Of a DNA stretch of 64,000 bases, positions 1 to 10,130 are shown piece after piece (the stretch's first letter is position 1; each line of letters begins with the position of its first letter). The stretch covers positions 47,678-111,677 of the IMG/VR virus record IMGVR_UViG_3300031707_000003. One strand, written 5' to 3'. Source of the stretch: a virus. The notes beneath the pieces were generated by a model that was not told the origin of the DNA, searched no databases, and saw only the letters and a program-made list of their open reading frames with translations. The position numbers and the translations under genes are program-made.

Positions 1-1845
1 GGTGGCTTCGCCGCGTTCACGACTCGCTTCCGAGGGTCCCTTTTCGACACCAAGGATCCGAACCGTCCGCAACCCATCGCAGGGGCCACCCAGAGCGGGT
101 TCGTTCTCATCGTTGCTGACGCCGAGGCCGCGATCGGGCTCATTCGCCTCATTCGAATCCTGCTCAGGTTCTTCGGCAAGGAGTTCCTGAACCCGAAGTA
201 CGCACCCCCGGCCAACTTCAAGGTGCTGCCTGTCGGATCGAAAGGGGACCCGCTTCTCTCGATCGTGAAAGTCTTCCAGGAAAAGCCGAAGTCCCTCGTT
301 GTGGAGTGGACGCTCCCTCAAGGCACGCGAGCTGGAGACCCAGGCTTCGCGGATCTCTTAGGATCCGTCGCGACCGAGTTCGTCCCCCCTCGGTTTCTCA
401 TAGAGAAGAGTGAGGTCAGTCCCAACGGTGAGATCCCCGACACTCAATTGGGGAATGCTAGCGCTACCGGGCGGGTAACTACGCTTGTCGACACCAACTT
501 CGAGGTCCGGGGGCAGCCGGGTAAGATCATCCAGCGCAAGGTCCGGCTGAACGATACGGATGGGGACCCTTTCATCAAAGCCCAGAAGTACATCGTGATC
601 GACACGAGCAACAACACCGCGACCTTCCTCTTGGGTCAGCTCGGGACGTTCCGTTACATCGACCACGACGTTGTGCCCGACAAGACCTACTGGTACCGCG
701 TGCGAGCCTACAGCGGCAATCTCACATTGAGTGGTACCAGCGTCCCATTCAAGGTCGTGAAGAACGTCGTGGAGAAGGCCGCCTATGTCGAGTGGCCTGG
801 GGACACGCCCACCATGGGGAAGGCCACCCCGTTCGTTCGTGTGCGGATGCCCAACGTCCCCAATTTTGACGTGATCGAGAACCTGAAGCGTGTCTTCCAA
901 ACGGCCTTCTCGTTCAACTTCCATCTCCCGCCCGCCCAGGGCTCGCAATTCGACGCGTCCGGATTGCCGCTGAATGACGCGACCCCGGCGTCCCAGGTGG
1001 GGACAGGTTCGCTCACGAAGTTTGCCGGTCCTCTCGCCTCTTTCCAAGCGATTCCTGCGGTGGGTACAGCCATCTCCAAATCGCTCGCTGCCAACCCCGC
1101 GACGGGGGCGCCCGACGATCTGCCATGGCAGAGGACCAGCGTTCGAGCCAACTCGACTCGGCTCGCGAACATCGTTTCGGGGGCTATGTTGGAGAGCGGG
1201 TCGGCGGATGCCTTCCGGCAGCTCATGCAAGGACCACCGCCCAAGGCACCCACGACCGCGAAACTCCCGTCTACATCGATCTCAGCCATGGTGTTCGCTC
1301 TGACGGACATCCAGGCTGATGGCACGGTCAGCCAGGACACCGCCATCCTCTACTCAAACGCCTTTACGGACGCCAACGCCCGAGTAGACATCTTGTCGGT
1401 CATCAACTTCATCAAGGGGTTCACCCTTGGGGGTGTCCCGCCGGACTGGATCCAGATCAGCATCCTTCGCGACATCATCCCTTGGTCGGGGCAGATGCTC
1501 TACGAGCTGATCGCGAAGATCCAAGCGCTCCTCGACGCCTTCAAGGGGATGCTCGACGAGATCAAGAACTTCATCGACCTCATCATCCGCAAGATCAATG
1601 TCTTGGAGCAGTTCATCGCGTACCTCCTGTCGATCCTCGACTTCATCGACGCTCTTTCGGCCGGATTTTTCGTTCTGGCCGTCCCGGAAACGGGTGGCGA
1701 CGCCGGTACATGGGCAAGCCTCGTTGAAAACGCAGGTGGGGACAAGCCGCCAAGCGGACCGGGTGGGTATACCGCCGGGATTTCCCTGGCCTATGTGGCG
1801 GTGGACGTCGGGGCCTTCGTCGCGGCGTTCAAGCTCATCTTCTAG
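1..1845 (+). CDS. Virion structural protein with fibronectin-like module (5' end outside window)
   Basis: The reading frame is open from the first base of the window, so the gene begins upstream; at least 614 codons are present. Codons about 70-250 look like a fibronectin type III-type module: SLVVEWTLP followed by YWYRVRAYSG, the usual strand pattern. Codons about 495-560 are strongly amphipathic or hydrophobic helices (IRKINVLEQFIAYLLSILDF), and the C-terminus is Gly/Ala-rich and hydrophobic. The gene sits directly before baseplate genes, so a baseplate or tail-hub role is inferred from context. I do not recognise the family, and tape-measure-associated or hub protein are both possible. Confidence 0.6.
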   Translation, partial: GGFAAFTTRFRGSLFDTKDPNRPQPIAGATQSGFVLIVADAEAAIGLIRLIRILLRFFGKEFLNPKYAPPANFKVLPVGSKGDPLLSIVKVFQEKPKSLVVEWTLPQGTRAGDPGFADLLGSVATEFVPPRFLIEKSEVSPNGEIPDTQLGNASATGRVTTLVDTNFEVRGQPGKIIQRKVRLNDTDGDPFIKAQKYIVIDTSNNTATFLLGQLGTFRYIDHDVVPDKTYWYRVRAYSGNLTLSGTSVPFKVVKNVVEKAAYVEWPGDTPTMGKATPFVRVRMPNVPNFDVIENLKRVFQTAFSFNFHLPPAQGSQFDASGLPLNDATPASQVGTGSLTKFAGPLASFQAIPAVGTAISKSLAANPATGAPDDLPWQRTSVRANSTRLANIVSGAMLESGSADAFRQLMQGPPPKAPTTAKLPSTSISAMVFALTDIQADGTVSQDTAILYSNAFTDANARVDILSVINFIKGFTLGGVPPDWIQISILRDIIPWSGQMLYELIAKIQALLDAFKGMLDEIKNFIDLIIRKINVLEQFIAYLLSILDFIDALSAGFFVLAVPETGGDAGTWASLVENAGGDKPPSGPGGYTAGISLAYVAVDVGAFVAAFKLIF

Positions 1846-1886
1846 GAGGGCTGTTTTCCTCTTGTAACCCCACAGGATCGGGCAGT

Positions 1887-2633
1887 ATGAGCTTCGATTT
1901 CAAAGGCACGTTCACGAAGAGCCAGTTCGACAGGTTTTCAACCTTCGTTCGGGCTCAAACGTCCACGATCGACGCTCGTATCGCTCACTTGAAGGCGGAG
2001 CAGGCTCGGATAGGCAACCTCGCGTTCGCGTTCGACGCAGGAGGGGTGCCTACAGCAATGTCTGCGGACCCTCCGACCTCAACGTACGTTGGCAAGCTTT
2101 TCGGTGTCTACGAGGGCCTCGGCGGCGATGCTGAGTTCGACCTCCAAGTCCGAAGCACGGGGCAGGCGATTTTCCGGGCTACGGGGGATGAGACCAAAAC
2201 GCCCCAGCAGATGAGCAACGGTGACGTTCTCGGGACTCCCGGCCTCTCGGATGCTCAGACTGCGAACTCGATGGGGCAGGCGAGCGCCTGGGTACAAGAC
2301 ATTCTGACCTACCGCCGCGAAGCCCTAGAACGGAAGATCCGTCGGGCGGTCGACTACGGGGACCAGCTCCAAGTTGAGATCAACACGCTCAACCGGATCA
2401 AAGCGGACGCCACGATCAACGGAGCGCTGGAGTTCATCCTCAACGGGATCAACGCATTGATCTCGGATCGTCAATACCTCGCGGCATCGAACGACAGCAG
2501 CAAGCCTGACCCGCACGGAAAACTCGCGTACGCTCCGTTCGCCGCTTACATGCCCGGTCCAGACCGGTCTGAGGTCACGGACTTCGAGCGCACACTCGAT
2601 GGGCCCGCCGTACCGGAAGGGACGGGGACGTGA
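1887..2633 (+). CDS. Hypothetical baseplate-region protein, helical
   Basis: A 248-residue protein. The start is supported by a purine-rich stretch (aggatcggg) before the ATG. The N-terminal 40 residues and residues about 135-195 are predicted helical with charged heptad-like spacing (RREALERKIRRAVDYGDQLQ), suggesting a coiled coil; the middle is Gly/Thr-rich. Its stop overlaps the GTG start of the next baseplate gene, so the two are probably translationally coupled. No family is recognised. The position between a large structural protein and a gp25-like protein implies a tail or baseplate component. Confidence 0.6.
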   Translation: MSFDFKGTFTKSQFDRFSTFVRAQTSTIDARIAHLKAEQARIGNLAFAFDAGGVPTAMSADPPTSTYVGKLFGVYEGLGGDAEFDLQVRSTGQAIFRATGDETKTPQQMSNGDVLGTPGLSDAQTANSMGQASAWVQDILTYRREALERKIRRAVDYGDQLQVEINTLNRIKADATINGALEFILNGINALISDRQYLAASNDSSKPDPHGKLAYAPFAAYMPGPDRSEVTDFERTLDGPAVPEGTGT

Positions 2634-3769
2634 GTTACGATCGCCAAATCGATCAGGTCTGCCACCACTTGGTGGCCGAAGAGGCCCTCTTCGTGGAGAC
2701 CGATTACTTGACGGTCCGCCCACTTCGTCCCATCGCCTCCTCGAACTCCGTTCGCGTGCGGTTGGATGGCGCCTTCGAGGTCCCTTCAGTGGGTGTGGCC
2801 TCACCGGGGACTAGCGCGGGCACCAAAGAGGGTCCGTTCAACATCATGCAGGGTGTGAACGACACCTTTGTCGTTTCGGTCAATCAGGGGGCCCCGCAAA
2901 CGGCCGTCATCCCAACGGCTAACAAGCTCCCCGTGGACCGGCTTGTGGACCTCCTCGACAGGTCCTTCCAAGGGCTCTCTTTCGAGCTGCTCGGGAATCG
3001 CATCGCCTTCCGAACGACATCCAAGGGTCGGGGGGCCAGCGTCTTCATTTTGCCCACAAGCACGTTGGCGGCCACCCTTGGGATTGCGGTGAACCGCGAG
3101 TTTCGAGGGCAGCAAGTAGCTCCCGGTTGGACGCTCGTGAGCGCCCCCAACACGCTCCCGGATCGCCCCCTTCGGCTCATCATCTTTGATCAGCCCCTTC
3201 GCAGCGGCTCGGATTTCGTCGAGATCAACTACACGACCACTCGGCAAGAGTGCCGTAGGTGTGGTGGAACGGGGGTCGAAAACGACTTCCGTTACGGCCT
3301 ACACGGCGACCCCGTTCAAGTTCGCGATGAGGCTCTACTCATCCAAGAGCTACAGAAGAACTTCTACACGATCCGAGGGACGAACCCGTTTCACATCTGG
3401 TACGGGACCGGTCTCTTGGAAACCATCGGCAAGAAGCTCTCAGCCGGTGGGCTCATCCAGAACCTCATCGTCTCGGATATTTACCAGGCATTCAACCGTT
3501 GGCAGAGCATCAAGCGGCAGCAAGAAGAGAAGGTCGGTCAGAACGTCTCTGACAAGGAGTACCCCCTTCGCTTGCTTTCCGTTGATCTCCAGCAGAGCAC
3601 ACAGGATCCCACGGTGGTTTTCGTCAGCATCACGGTCCAGAACCGATCGAACGACCCTATCCAGTTGGAGCGGGGCCTCAAGCTTCCTCAGCCGTCGGAC
3701 CTCTTGGGCTCAACAGCTCAACAGGGTGTCATTCGGCAATCCCTCAGCGACTTTGTCCTTACCGGGTGA
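2630..3769 (+). CDS. Putative baseplate protein with C-terminal gp25-like domain
   Basis: A 379-residue protein starting at a GTG that overlaps the upstream stop by four bases. The N-terminal 190 residues are beta-rich and unrecognised. A small metal-knuckle motif CRRCGGTG lies near residue 207. Residues about 220-379 resemble the gp25/W-lysozyme-like sheath-initiator domain of contractile tails: helical start (LLIQELQKNFYTIRG), then DIYQAFNRWQ and a strand pattern ending VSITVQNRSNDP. It is followed three bases later by the J-like wedge gene, the order commonly seen in contractile-tail clusters. The gp25 assignment is by eye and moderate. Confidence 0.55.
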   Translation: MSYDRQIDQVCHHLVAEEALFVETDYLTVRPLRPIASSNSVRVRLDGAFEVPSVGVASPGTSAGTKEGPFNIMQGVNDTFVVSVNQGAPQTAVIPTANKLPVDRLVDLLDRSFQGLSFELLGNRIAFRTTSKGRGASVFILPTSTLAATLGIAVNREFRGQQVAPGWTLVSAPNTLPDRPLRLIIFDQPLRSGSDFVEINYTTTRQECRRCGGTGVENDFRYGLHGDPVQVRDEALLIQELQKNFYTIRGTNPFHIWYGTGLLETIGKKLSAGGLIQNLIVSDIYQAFNRWQSIKRQQEEKVGQNVSDKEYPLRLLSVDLQQSTQDPTVVFVSITVQNRSNDPIQLERGLKLPQPSDLLGSTAQQGVIRQSLSDFVLTG

Positions 3770-3772
3770 TCG

Positions 3773-6700
3773 ATGGCAACAGCGCCCCAAATTGCTCTTC
3801 GCGACGGTTCTGGGTTCACGACGAACCTCGTCTTCACGACGAACCAAGACTCCACCACCATTGTGGGGACGGTGGACGTCAACACGTCAGTCATCCAGGT
3901 GTCGATCAACGGGGCCGCCTTCGTTTCGGATCCAACGCTGGTCAGTTTCGCACTCCAGACCTTCACGGTCCCTAACTTGGCGTCGTTCCCCACGGGGCTG
4001 CTTTTGGAGGTGGGACTCAACACCATCCAGCTCCGCACGATCGACATCGTAGGTGGTGTCTCGGCCATCTCGACGGTCGCGATCACAAGGGTACGGTCGA
4101 TTGACAGCAGCGCAGCCCCCATTCCGACGGGCATCCGAGTCCATCGCCGCCGCAACTCCGTAGACTTGTTGGCAGGGAAGCCCCAGACGGCCACGCTCAT
4201 TGTCCCGAGCGGTCAAAGTGGCAGCGGTAGCATCACCCCTTTCCAAACGGGCCTCCTTGTCACCGTAGACACCCCGACCCCCATTGGGTTCAATTTCTAT
4301 GCTGCGACGGCACCGGCGGGCGGTTCCACGGGGTACTTCAAGCTCAACGCCAAGCCGATTCTAACTTCGACCGTCTTCGAGGAGGATGTTCTCGGGACGC
4401 TGGACGACTTCGCGGTCTGGGACAACATCGATCACAACACAGTCCGCATCCGGGTAACTGAAGAGGATGGTTTCGGCAACGAGCTGGCCGTTCGACTCGA
4501 CTCGTTCCACGACACCTCCACATTAGCAGGACGGCTACGATTCCAGAGTACGACAGATAACTTCGTCCTCAACGAGTTCGTGACGTTCAACCACATCCGA
4601 ACGGGAGCCCCCGGCACCCTCAACTCCGATCAGTTCTCAAACGTCTCCAACAACGACCCCCTGTACTACGTGATCACGGGCGTTTACTTCGATCAGACCA
4701 CCAACACAGAGATCGAGACCCCCTTCTCACAAGAAGTTTTGGGTACCCCGCTCGTTCTCGACACCTCGATTCGAGACCTACCTGGTCGCAACCAGACGCA
4801 GATCGTTACCGACTACATCAACTCGGTTCAGCGGGTCAACACCGAGATCAGCCTCATTCCTGGATCGACGACTCGGGATATCAACGTCGACCCGTTCGCC
4901 TCCGAGGCGGAGCGCATCTGGTTTCTCGTCGACTTCGTTCATCGCAGCCAGAGCTTCCTCACGCTCCTCGCGATCGACAATGTGAGCGGAAGCGGGATTT
5001 CGGATCCCGTGGCAAGCAGCGCCTACAAGCAAGCTCTCAAGGCCGCTGTTGGGTACACAAGCGACGACACAGTCCAGTCGCTCATCGATCAGCAGTTCGA
5101 CAAGCTCGCAGCCAATGACAACGTGTCGAGGCTTGCGGGTCGTCCGTCGGTCGGACAGGTCGTCATCTACACGCCGACGAAGCCCACGACCGACCTCGTC
5201 ATCCCAGCGGGCACCTTCGTTACCTCCGATGCAGATGCTACAACGGGCATCCCTGCTCAGCGCTACCGCATCGGCGGCTCTTTCGTGCTTCCCGTCGTAG
5301 GTGCTGAGGCCTTCTTCAACTTCAACACGAAGCGTTACGAGATCACTGCCGATATCGTTGCGGAGAACATCGGTGGGGCTGGTAACAGACCTGCGGGGAC
5401 CATCAACTCGATCCTCGGGGTCTCCGGGGTCTCGGCCGTTAACACGGAAGCAACAGTCTTCGGTGACGACCGTGAGTCCAACGCCGACCTTTCGTCGCGG
5501 GCCATCCTCGGTTTCGCCTCGGTCGACACGGGTACCGAAGGCGGCTACGCGGCCACCGCTGCGGCCGAACTAGGGGTCATTAAGGCCAAGATCGTCAAGA
5601 GCGGCGACTCGCTCATGATGCGTGACTACGACGATGTTCGTCACAAGCACATCGGTGGGAAAGTCGACATCTACATCCAGGGTCTTCGTGAGCGACAGGT
5701 CTCGGAGAAGTTCGCCTTCACGTTCGACATCGCTCGCGACATCCAGATCCAGATTATCGATCTGACGAACCTGATCTTCCGCGTTCTCGACTCACGTGTC
5801 ACGGCACAGACGCCGATCATCGAGATCCTGAACAACCCGCTCCAGGGACTTGGCGTACACAATGTGACGTCTGGCCTCGACTACGATCTCACGGGCGTCA
5901 TCATCGTCGACTACCAGACGTTCCAGATCAACACGTCGATCGCCCAGCCCCCCACGTTCATCGACGACATCATCAACGCCGATTACCGCTTCCGTGTCAT
6001 CAACCAGTTCCTCTTCACGCTTCAGCCCGTTCGTCGCGTCATCTCCGTCGTTGGTGAGGTCGCGGGGCCGCTTGACCCCGCCAACAACTACCAGCTCTAC
6101 AAGACCGACGACCCTCTCATCACGGGAGAGAGCACCATCGCTCTCGACAACCTCTCGATCATCCAATTCGGGGGTAAGCCGAGCGGCGACACCATCACGA
6201 TCAACGATGAACCCCACACCCTGATCGGGTTCGTCCAAGAGCCTCTCGACTCGATCGGGATCAATACGGCTACGATCAAGGTCTTCAACGCACCGCGTAC
6301 GATCCAGTACAATGGCCCTGGCTCCGCGTTGCCCGACTATGACGTCGTAGAGGGGACCCCCACGACTCCTGCGAAGATCGTGAGGACCTCGTCTTCGGCC
6401 ATCGATAACGGTCTGGCGGTATCAGTTGACTACGTTCACGACGAGAACTTCACGGTCACGTACGTCATCAACGACCTGCTCCAAGCGCTCCAGCAGATCA
6501 TCAACAACAAGCGTCACGTGACAGCCGACGTCTTGGTGAAGCAGGCCATCGAGAACCAGATCGACATCGAAACGACTGTCCAGCTCAACAAGGGTGCGAC
6601 CAAGGACAAGACCGACCCCGCCGTGCGGTCGAACGTCTCTTTGGAGCTGAACAAGAAAGTGATTGGACAGGGGATCGCCCAATCGGACGTCATCCACGCC

Positions 6701-7273
6701 ATCGACGCGACTCCAGGTGTCGACTTCCAGGTCGTCCCCTTCGCACGGATGGCTTATGCGGACGGCTCCAGGAAGCTACGTGAGGCGGTCCTCTCGACCT
6801 TCGTTCGTGTGGGCTCGCTCGACATCGGAGGCAACCGCGTCTTCCTTCTGACGAACCCTCTCCAGAACCCCACAATCGACGGTGGTGGCCTCATCACCGA
6901 GCACAAGGGAGTCTTTCAGGACGACGTGTCTCTCACCCTCTCCAGCGCTCTCACGAACGTTGGGCAGAACCCCAAGCAGGCCTACATCATCGGGTACACG
7001 GGTGCGGTGATTGCGGGTTACTCCGATGACGCCACACTTCTTGCAGCGGGCTTCTTGCCGGATCAACTTGCGGCTGAACGCCTACGACGCACGGCCAACC
7101 ACGTAGCCATCGCTCTCTCTGGGGCTGGGCTGCCGCCGGACGACCCGTCGAACCACGCCTACCAGGCGAGCTACATCATCAACAAGGACTCCCGGTCCCA
7201 TGACATCGTAGCGGCCGACGTCGAGTTTATCGACTTGGGCAACTTTACGATCACCTATCGGGAAGCGACCTGA
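3773..7273 (+). CDS. Baseplate J-like (T4 gp6-type) wedge protein
   Basis: A 1166-residue protein, longer than typical J-like proteins (about 300-600). Residues 1-120 look like an Ig-like fold. Residues about 460-640 carry the J-like core: IPAGTFVTS, then GGAGNRPAGTINSI, GVSGVSAVNTEATVFGDDRE, a GTEGGY turn and GGKVDIYIQG. This is the order seen in baseplate J/gp6 proteins, which build the wedge ring around the tail hub of contractile tails. The remaining 500 residues are beta-rich and unassigned. Its stop codon overlaps the next ATG by one base. This gene is the main evidence that the phage has a contractile tail. Confidence 0.8.
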   Translation: MATAPQIALRDGSGFTTNLVFTTNQDSTTIVGTVDVNTSVIQVSINGAAFVSDPTLVSFALQTFTVPNLASFPTGLLLEVGLNTIQLRTIDIVGGVSAISTVAITRVRSIDSSAAPIPTGIRVHRRRNSVDLLAGKPQTATLIVPSGQSGSGSITPFQTGLLVTVDTPTPIGFNFYAATAPAGGSTGYFKLNAKPILTSTVFEEDVLGTLDDFAVWDNIDHNTVRIRVTEEDGFGNELAVRLDSFHDTSTLAGRLRFQSTTDNFVLNEFVTFNHIRTGAPGTLNSDQFSNVSNNDPLYYVITGVYFDQTTNTEIETPFSQEVLGTPLVLDTSIRDLPGRNQTQIVTDYINSVQRVNTEISLIPGSTTRDINVDPFASEAERIWFLVDFVHRSQSFLTLLAIDNVSGSGISDPVASSAYKQALKAAVGYTSDDTVQSLIDQQFDKLAANDNVSRLAGRPSVGQVVIYTPTKPTTDLVIPAGTFVTSDADATTGIPAQRYRIGGSFVLPVVGAEAFFNFNTKRYEITADIVAENIGGAGNRPAGTINSILGVSGVSAVNTEATVFGDDRESNADLSSRAILGFASVDTGTEGGYAATAAAELGVIKAKIVKSGDSLMMRDYDDVRHKHIGGKVDIYIQGLRERQVSEKFAFTFDIARDIQIQIIDLTNLIFRVLDSRVTAQTPIIEILNNPLQGLGVHNVTSGLDYDLTGVIIVDYQTFQINTSIAQPPTFIDDIINADYRFRVINQFLFTLQPVRRVISVVGEVAGPLDPANNYQLYKTDDPLITGESTIALDNLSIIQFGGKPSGDTITINDEPHTLIGFVQEPLDSIGINTATIKVFNAPRTIQYNGPGSALPDYDVVEGTPTTPAKIVRTSSSAIDNGLAVSVDYVHDENFTVTYVINDLLQALQQIINNKRHVTADVLVKQAIENQIDIETTVQLNKGATKDKTDPAVRSNVSLELNKKVIGQGIAQSDVIHAIDATPGVDFQVVPFARMAYADGSRKLREAVLSTFVRVGSLDIGGNRVFLLTNPLQNPTIDGGGLITEHKGVFQDDVSLTLSSALTNVGQNPKQAYIIGYTGAVIAGYSDDATLLAAGFLPDQLAAERLRRTANHVAIALSGAGLPPDDPSNHAYQASYIINKDSRSHDIVAADVEFIDLGNFTITYREAT

Positions 7274-7491
7274 TGGACCTCGCCAAGTTGACCCACGAAG
7301 AGAGGATGCGGCTCGCGGCGAGCATGGTGCAGCCCATCCGATGTGGCGGCACCGAGTACATCGACGGGAAGCTGTATTATCGACTCCAGGGCTGGCTCGT
7401 GCCCAGCGATGTAGTGGAGCAAGGGTGGCCTGCCATCAAAGCCTACCAAAGCACGCATGCACCCTATGTTCTTCGCCGTAGGGGGGTCTGA
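7273..7491 (+). CDS. Small hypothetical baseplate-cluster protein
   Basis: A 72-residue protein whose ATG shares one base with the stop of the J-like gene and whose own stop shares one base with the next start, so it is wedged into a coupled run of baseplate genes. It contains YIDGKLYYRLQGWLVPSDV and a basic C-terminus (LRRRGV). No family is recognised. The tight packing on both sides supports it as a real gene rather than a chance frame. Confidence 0.6.
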   Translation: MDLAKLTHEERMRLAASMVQPIRCGGTEYIDGKLYYRLQGWLVPSDVVEQGWPAIKAYQSTHAPYVLRRRGV

Positions 7492-8306
7492 TGGCACGGT
7501 TTCAACCGGATACGAACCGGCTAAATCACACGATCGACCAGAAGGGCAAGGAATACAACCTCCGGCTCCTTCAACGGGCGCAGACCATCTTCACCACGCT
7601 CCTGAACTTGCTCCCGTCGAACTACATCTCGGCGATCCAAGGTCCCAACTACACGAACGAACTGAAGGCTGTCGCGGTTGAATTGGCCCGCATTGAGCTG
7701 TCGCTTGAGGACATCAACACGGATCGGGACTTCACCACAACCCGCTCGGACTTCCTGTACTCGATCGTTGGGTACCTCATGCTCGTCAACGGGCGGCTCC
7801 CTCCGTTGGAGTTCAATGACTCAGAATTCCGGGACTTCCTGCTCAATCTCCTTCGAATCTACTTCCAGGGCTCGATCCCAAAGTCGATGGCGGACGTGGT
7901 CAAGCTCTTCTTGACCGGTGACATCAGGGTCACCGAAGACTTCCTCCTCGTTCGCAAGGGGGCGTCGGGTCTCGATATTTCGGACCAGTTCGTCTTCGAC
8001 ATCGACGTTGTGGCGCCCCCAGGTGGCGGGTTCCCTCCGAATGTCTTTGGAGCTGACTCGGCGATCCGCATGGTGCTCGACTTGACCCGGCCTGCGCACA
8101 CCCTTTTCCGGATCCGCTACATTTTCAACGACCAGTACATCCCGAACGACACCCTCGGGAAAATCCTCGACGCCATGCGGTGGAACATGGGCGCGTACTA
8201 TTACGACGACTTTCGGGCGTATTGGCAGGGAATCCGGAACCGGGACCGCCTTGGCCGTAAGGTGAACCAGAACGTCGGGGACGAAGACCACTCAGACGAC
8301 TTCTGA
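7491..8306 (+). CDS. Putative tail/baseplate structural protein
   Basis: A 271-residue protein coupled by a one-base ATGA-type overlap to the gene before. The first half is helical (NLRLLQRAQTIFTTLLNLLP, ELARIELSLEDINTDRDF), the second half mixed. A protein of this size and mainly helical character directly after the J-like gene is usual for tail protein I or wedge-tip components, but I cannot name the family from sequence. Role is inferred from context only. Confidence 0.55.
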   Translation: MARFQPDTNRLNHTIDQKGKEYNLRLLQRAQTIFTTLLNLLPSNYISAIQGPNYTNELKAVAVELARIELSLEDINTDRDFTTTRSDFLYSIVGYLMLVNGRLPPLEFNDSEFRDFLLNLLRIYFQGSIPKSMADVVKLFLTGDIRVTEDFLLVRKGASGLDISDQFVFDIDVVAPPGGGFPPNVFGADSAIRMVLDLTRPAHTLFRIRYIFNDQYIPNDTLGKILDAMRWNMGAYYYDDFRAYWQGIRNRDRLGRKVNQNVGDEDHSDDF

Positions 8307-8341
8307 ATCCTTTCATGCGTCCTCGGAAGAGGAGGGTCTGC

Positions 8342-8860
8342 ATGCACATCCTGGAGACGGTTCCCAACGTCCGCGCTAAGGTTCGGATCCGCCAAGAGCG
8401 CCCTTACGAGTACGACGAGGCTCGGGGCCTCTGGTTGTACCGCCACGTGGACGAGGATGAGGAGGTTTTCAACATCCTCACGAACACGGGCCGGGTCCAA
8501 CTCCACAACTTCGCCTACGGCACCGTCGCTCGTGCGAACGGTTTCAACTACATCGGTCTGTCGAACGACGCGACGCCACCTGCTGCTGCGGACGCCTCTC
8601 TTCTGGCGGAGCTGACCAGCAACGGGCTCGGTCGGGCTCAGGGTACAGTGACACTACCCACGGGCGCGGGAAATCAGACGAGCATCCTGCACTTGTTCAC
8701 GTACACGGGCGGAGCACCCCAGGGCGTTCAGAAGTGCGCCCTTTTCGACTCGGCAGGTCCGCCGATCAGCGGCGTCATCAATCACGAGGTCCAGTTCGTC
8801 CAGAGAACCCTCCTCCTGAACGACACGCTCACGGTTTCGTACACGATTACGCTGGGCTAG
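8342..8860 (+). CDS. Putative tail appendage protein
   Basis: A 172-residue protein. An ATG 27 bases upstream is in frame, but the strong Shine-Dalgarno ggaagaggaggg lies just before the ATG chosen here and decides the start. The sequence is beta-rich with GRVQLHNFAYGT, a GLSNDATPPAAADASLLAEL segment and a strand-rich end (LNDTLTVSYTITL). The same layout, a loop with P-A-x-T/D-x-x-L-x-x-EL and a closing LTVxYxI strand, recurs in the protein encoded near 18.6 kb, so the two may be distant paralogues. Probable component of a fibre or baseplate appendage. Confidence 0.55.
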   Translation: MHILETVPNVRAKVRIRQERPYEYDEARGLWLYRHVDEDEEVFNILTNTGRVQLHNFAYGTVARANGFNYIGLSNDATPPAAADASLLAELTSNGLGRAQGTVTLPTGAGNQTSILHLFTYTGGAPQGVQKCALFDSAGPPISGVINHEVQFVQRTLLLNDTLTVSYTITLG

Positions 8861-8913
8861 ACCTAGGCACTGTTCAGTAGGCTCGAACTTCCTTCTATGC
8901 GCGGGGTTAGTCG

Positions 8914-10098
8914 ATGCCTGCTGCCTCCATCCAGTTCAGCCAAGGGATTCTGACGCCGGCCGCAGGGCAATCGGCGCTCGGGTTCGCGGCGAACGCTCTG
9001 GTCACGATGACCGATGCGGCAGGTCCGGGAGCGACCTCATGGTCGTGGCAGATCGTCGGCATCCCTGGGCCTCTGAGCGGGGCCCCTACGGTTAACAACC
9101 CCGCTACACAGACGGCAACCACGACACCGACGCTCGATGGGGTCTACGTCGTCAAGCTGACGCGGACTGACCCTGGCCCGGTTGTGACGACCGATGTGCG
9201 CTTCTTCGCCATTGGGGACACCGACTACGGGTTCGTGTTGCCTAGCGCGGGCATGACCGGGAACATGACCAACGTGCTTGGCTCAGCCGTCGCTCAGGCG
9301 GGCGGTTGGGAAGGCCGGCAGGACGGTGGCACCAACGTCTTCGTCGATGCCATCCTCCGGTTCTTGAGGTCCCGTGCAGGGCGCTTCCTCGGGCTCCTTC
9401 AGACGATCAGCTTTGCCAGTGCTTCTCCGAGCACGGTGACCGTGACCGACGCGGTGGACAAGCCGTGGCGAACGCTCAATCTGACGGGCACAGGACTCTA
9501 CACGGAGCAGATCGACAAGACGGGCTCCATCCCTACGGGCAAGCGTTTCCTCTACAAGATCAGCCTCACGGCGGGTTCGGGCGGGTTCGCGCTCCTCAAT
9601 GGAATCGCGGGTTCGAGCATCATGGCCCTCGTCGCTCCACCGAACGGAACGTTCACCTACAATGTCGAGGTAGGGTTCGACGGAACGAACTGGGTGGTCC
9701 AGAGGATTTCAGTGGCGGACCCTCTTGCTGTCCTGAAAACACGGGAGATCCCAGCCGTTTCAGGGCTTCAGTCGACGAGTCAGATCGTGGCGACACGCAT
9801 CGGATCCTTCCGGCTCGATCCGTCGAAGTACCCTGTGAACGCCCAAGTCACTTTTCAGGTCGCGGTGGAGACAACCGGGCCCCAAGTGACTGCCCAACTC
9901 TTCAACCTCACGGACAGCGTCATCGTTTCAGGTTCCGTCTTGGTGTCCGTGTCAACGCTTCCGGCATTCCTCACTTCGGGTGCACTGACGTTGCCACCAG
10001 GGCAAAAAGACTACGAGGTCCAGCTCTTCATGGCCAGCGGGGCGCCCACGGATCATGTCGAGTGTACAAGTGCGAAGGTGATTCTCACGTGGGGTTGA
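8914..10098 (+). CDS. Virion appendage protein with PKD/Ig-like N-terminus
   Basis: A 394-residue beta-rich protein. Residues about 1-105 have the pattern of a PKD/Ig-like module (TSWSWQIVGIPGPLSG, then DGVYVVKLTRTDPG). Residues about 150-394 are jelly-roll-like strands without recognised motifs. There is no clear Shine-Dalgarno; a ggggtt stretch ends eight bases upstream. It belongs to the run of large adhesin-like genes after the baseplate and is probably a fibre or surface-decorating protein. Confidence 0.5.
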   Translation: MPAASIQFSQGILTPAAGQSALGFAANALVTMTDAAGPGATSWSWQIVGIPGPLSGAPTVNNPATQTATTTPTLDGVYVVKLTRTDPGPVVTTDVRFFAIGDTDYGFVLPSAGMTGNMTNVLGSAVAQAGGWEGRQDGGTNVFVDAILRFLRSRAGRFLGLLQTISFASASPSTVTVTDAVDKPWRTLNLTGTGLYTEQIDKTGSIPTGKRFLYKISLTAGSGGFALLNGIAGSSIMALVAPPNGTFTYNVEVGFDGTNWVVQRISVADPLAVLKTREIPAVSGLQSTSQIVATRIGSFRLDPSKYPVNAQVTFQVAVETTGPQVTAQLFNLTDSVIVSGSVLVSVSTLPAFLTSGALTLPPGQKDYEVQLFMASGAPTDHVECTSAKVILTWG

Positions 10099-10130
10099 CA
10101 TAGTTCCCTACGCCTAAAAGGAAGAAATAG

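Noticed and set aside
1849-1863. Possible hairpin gagg / cctc after the first structural gene
   Set aside because: Only four pairs; too weak to call a terminator.
10096-10101. Perfect TTGACA before the gene at 10131, resembling a sigma-70 -35 box
   Set aside because: It overlaps the end of the preceding gene and no -10 box lies at 16-18 bases, so it may be chance.
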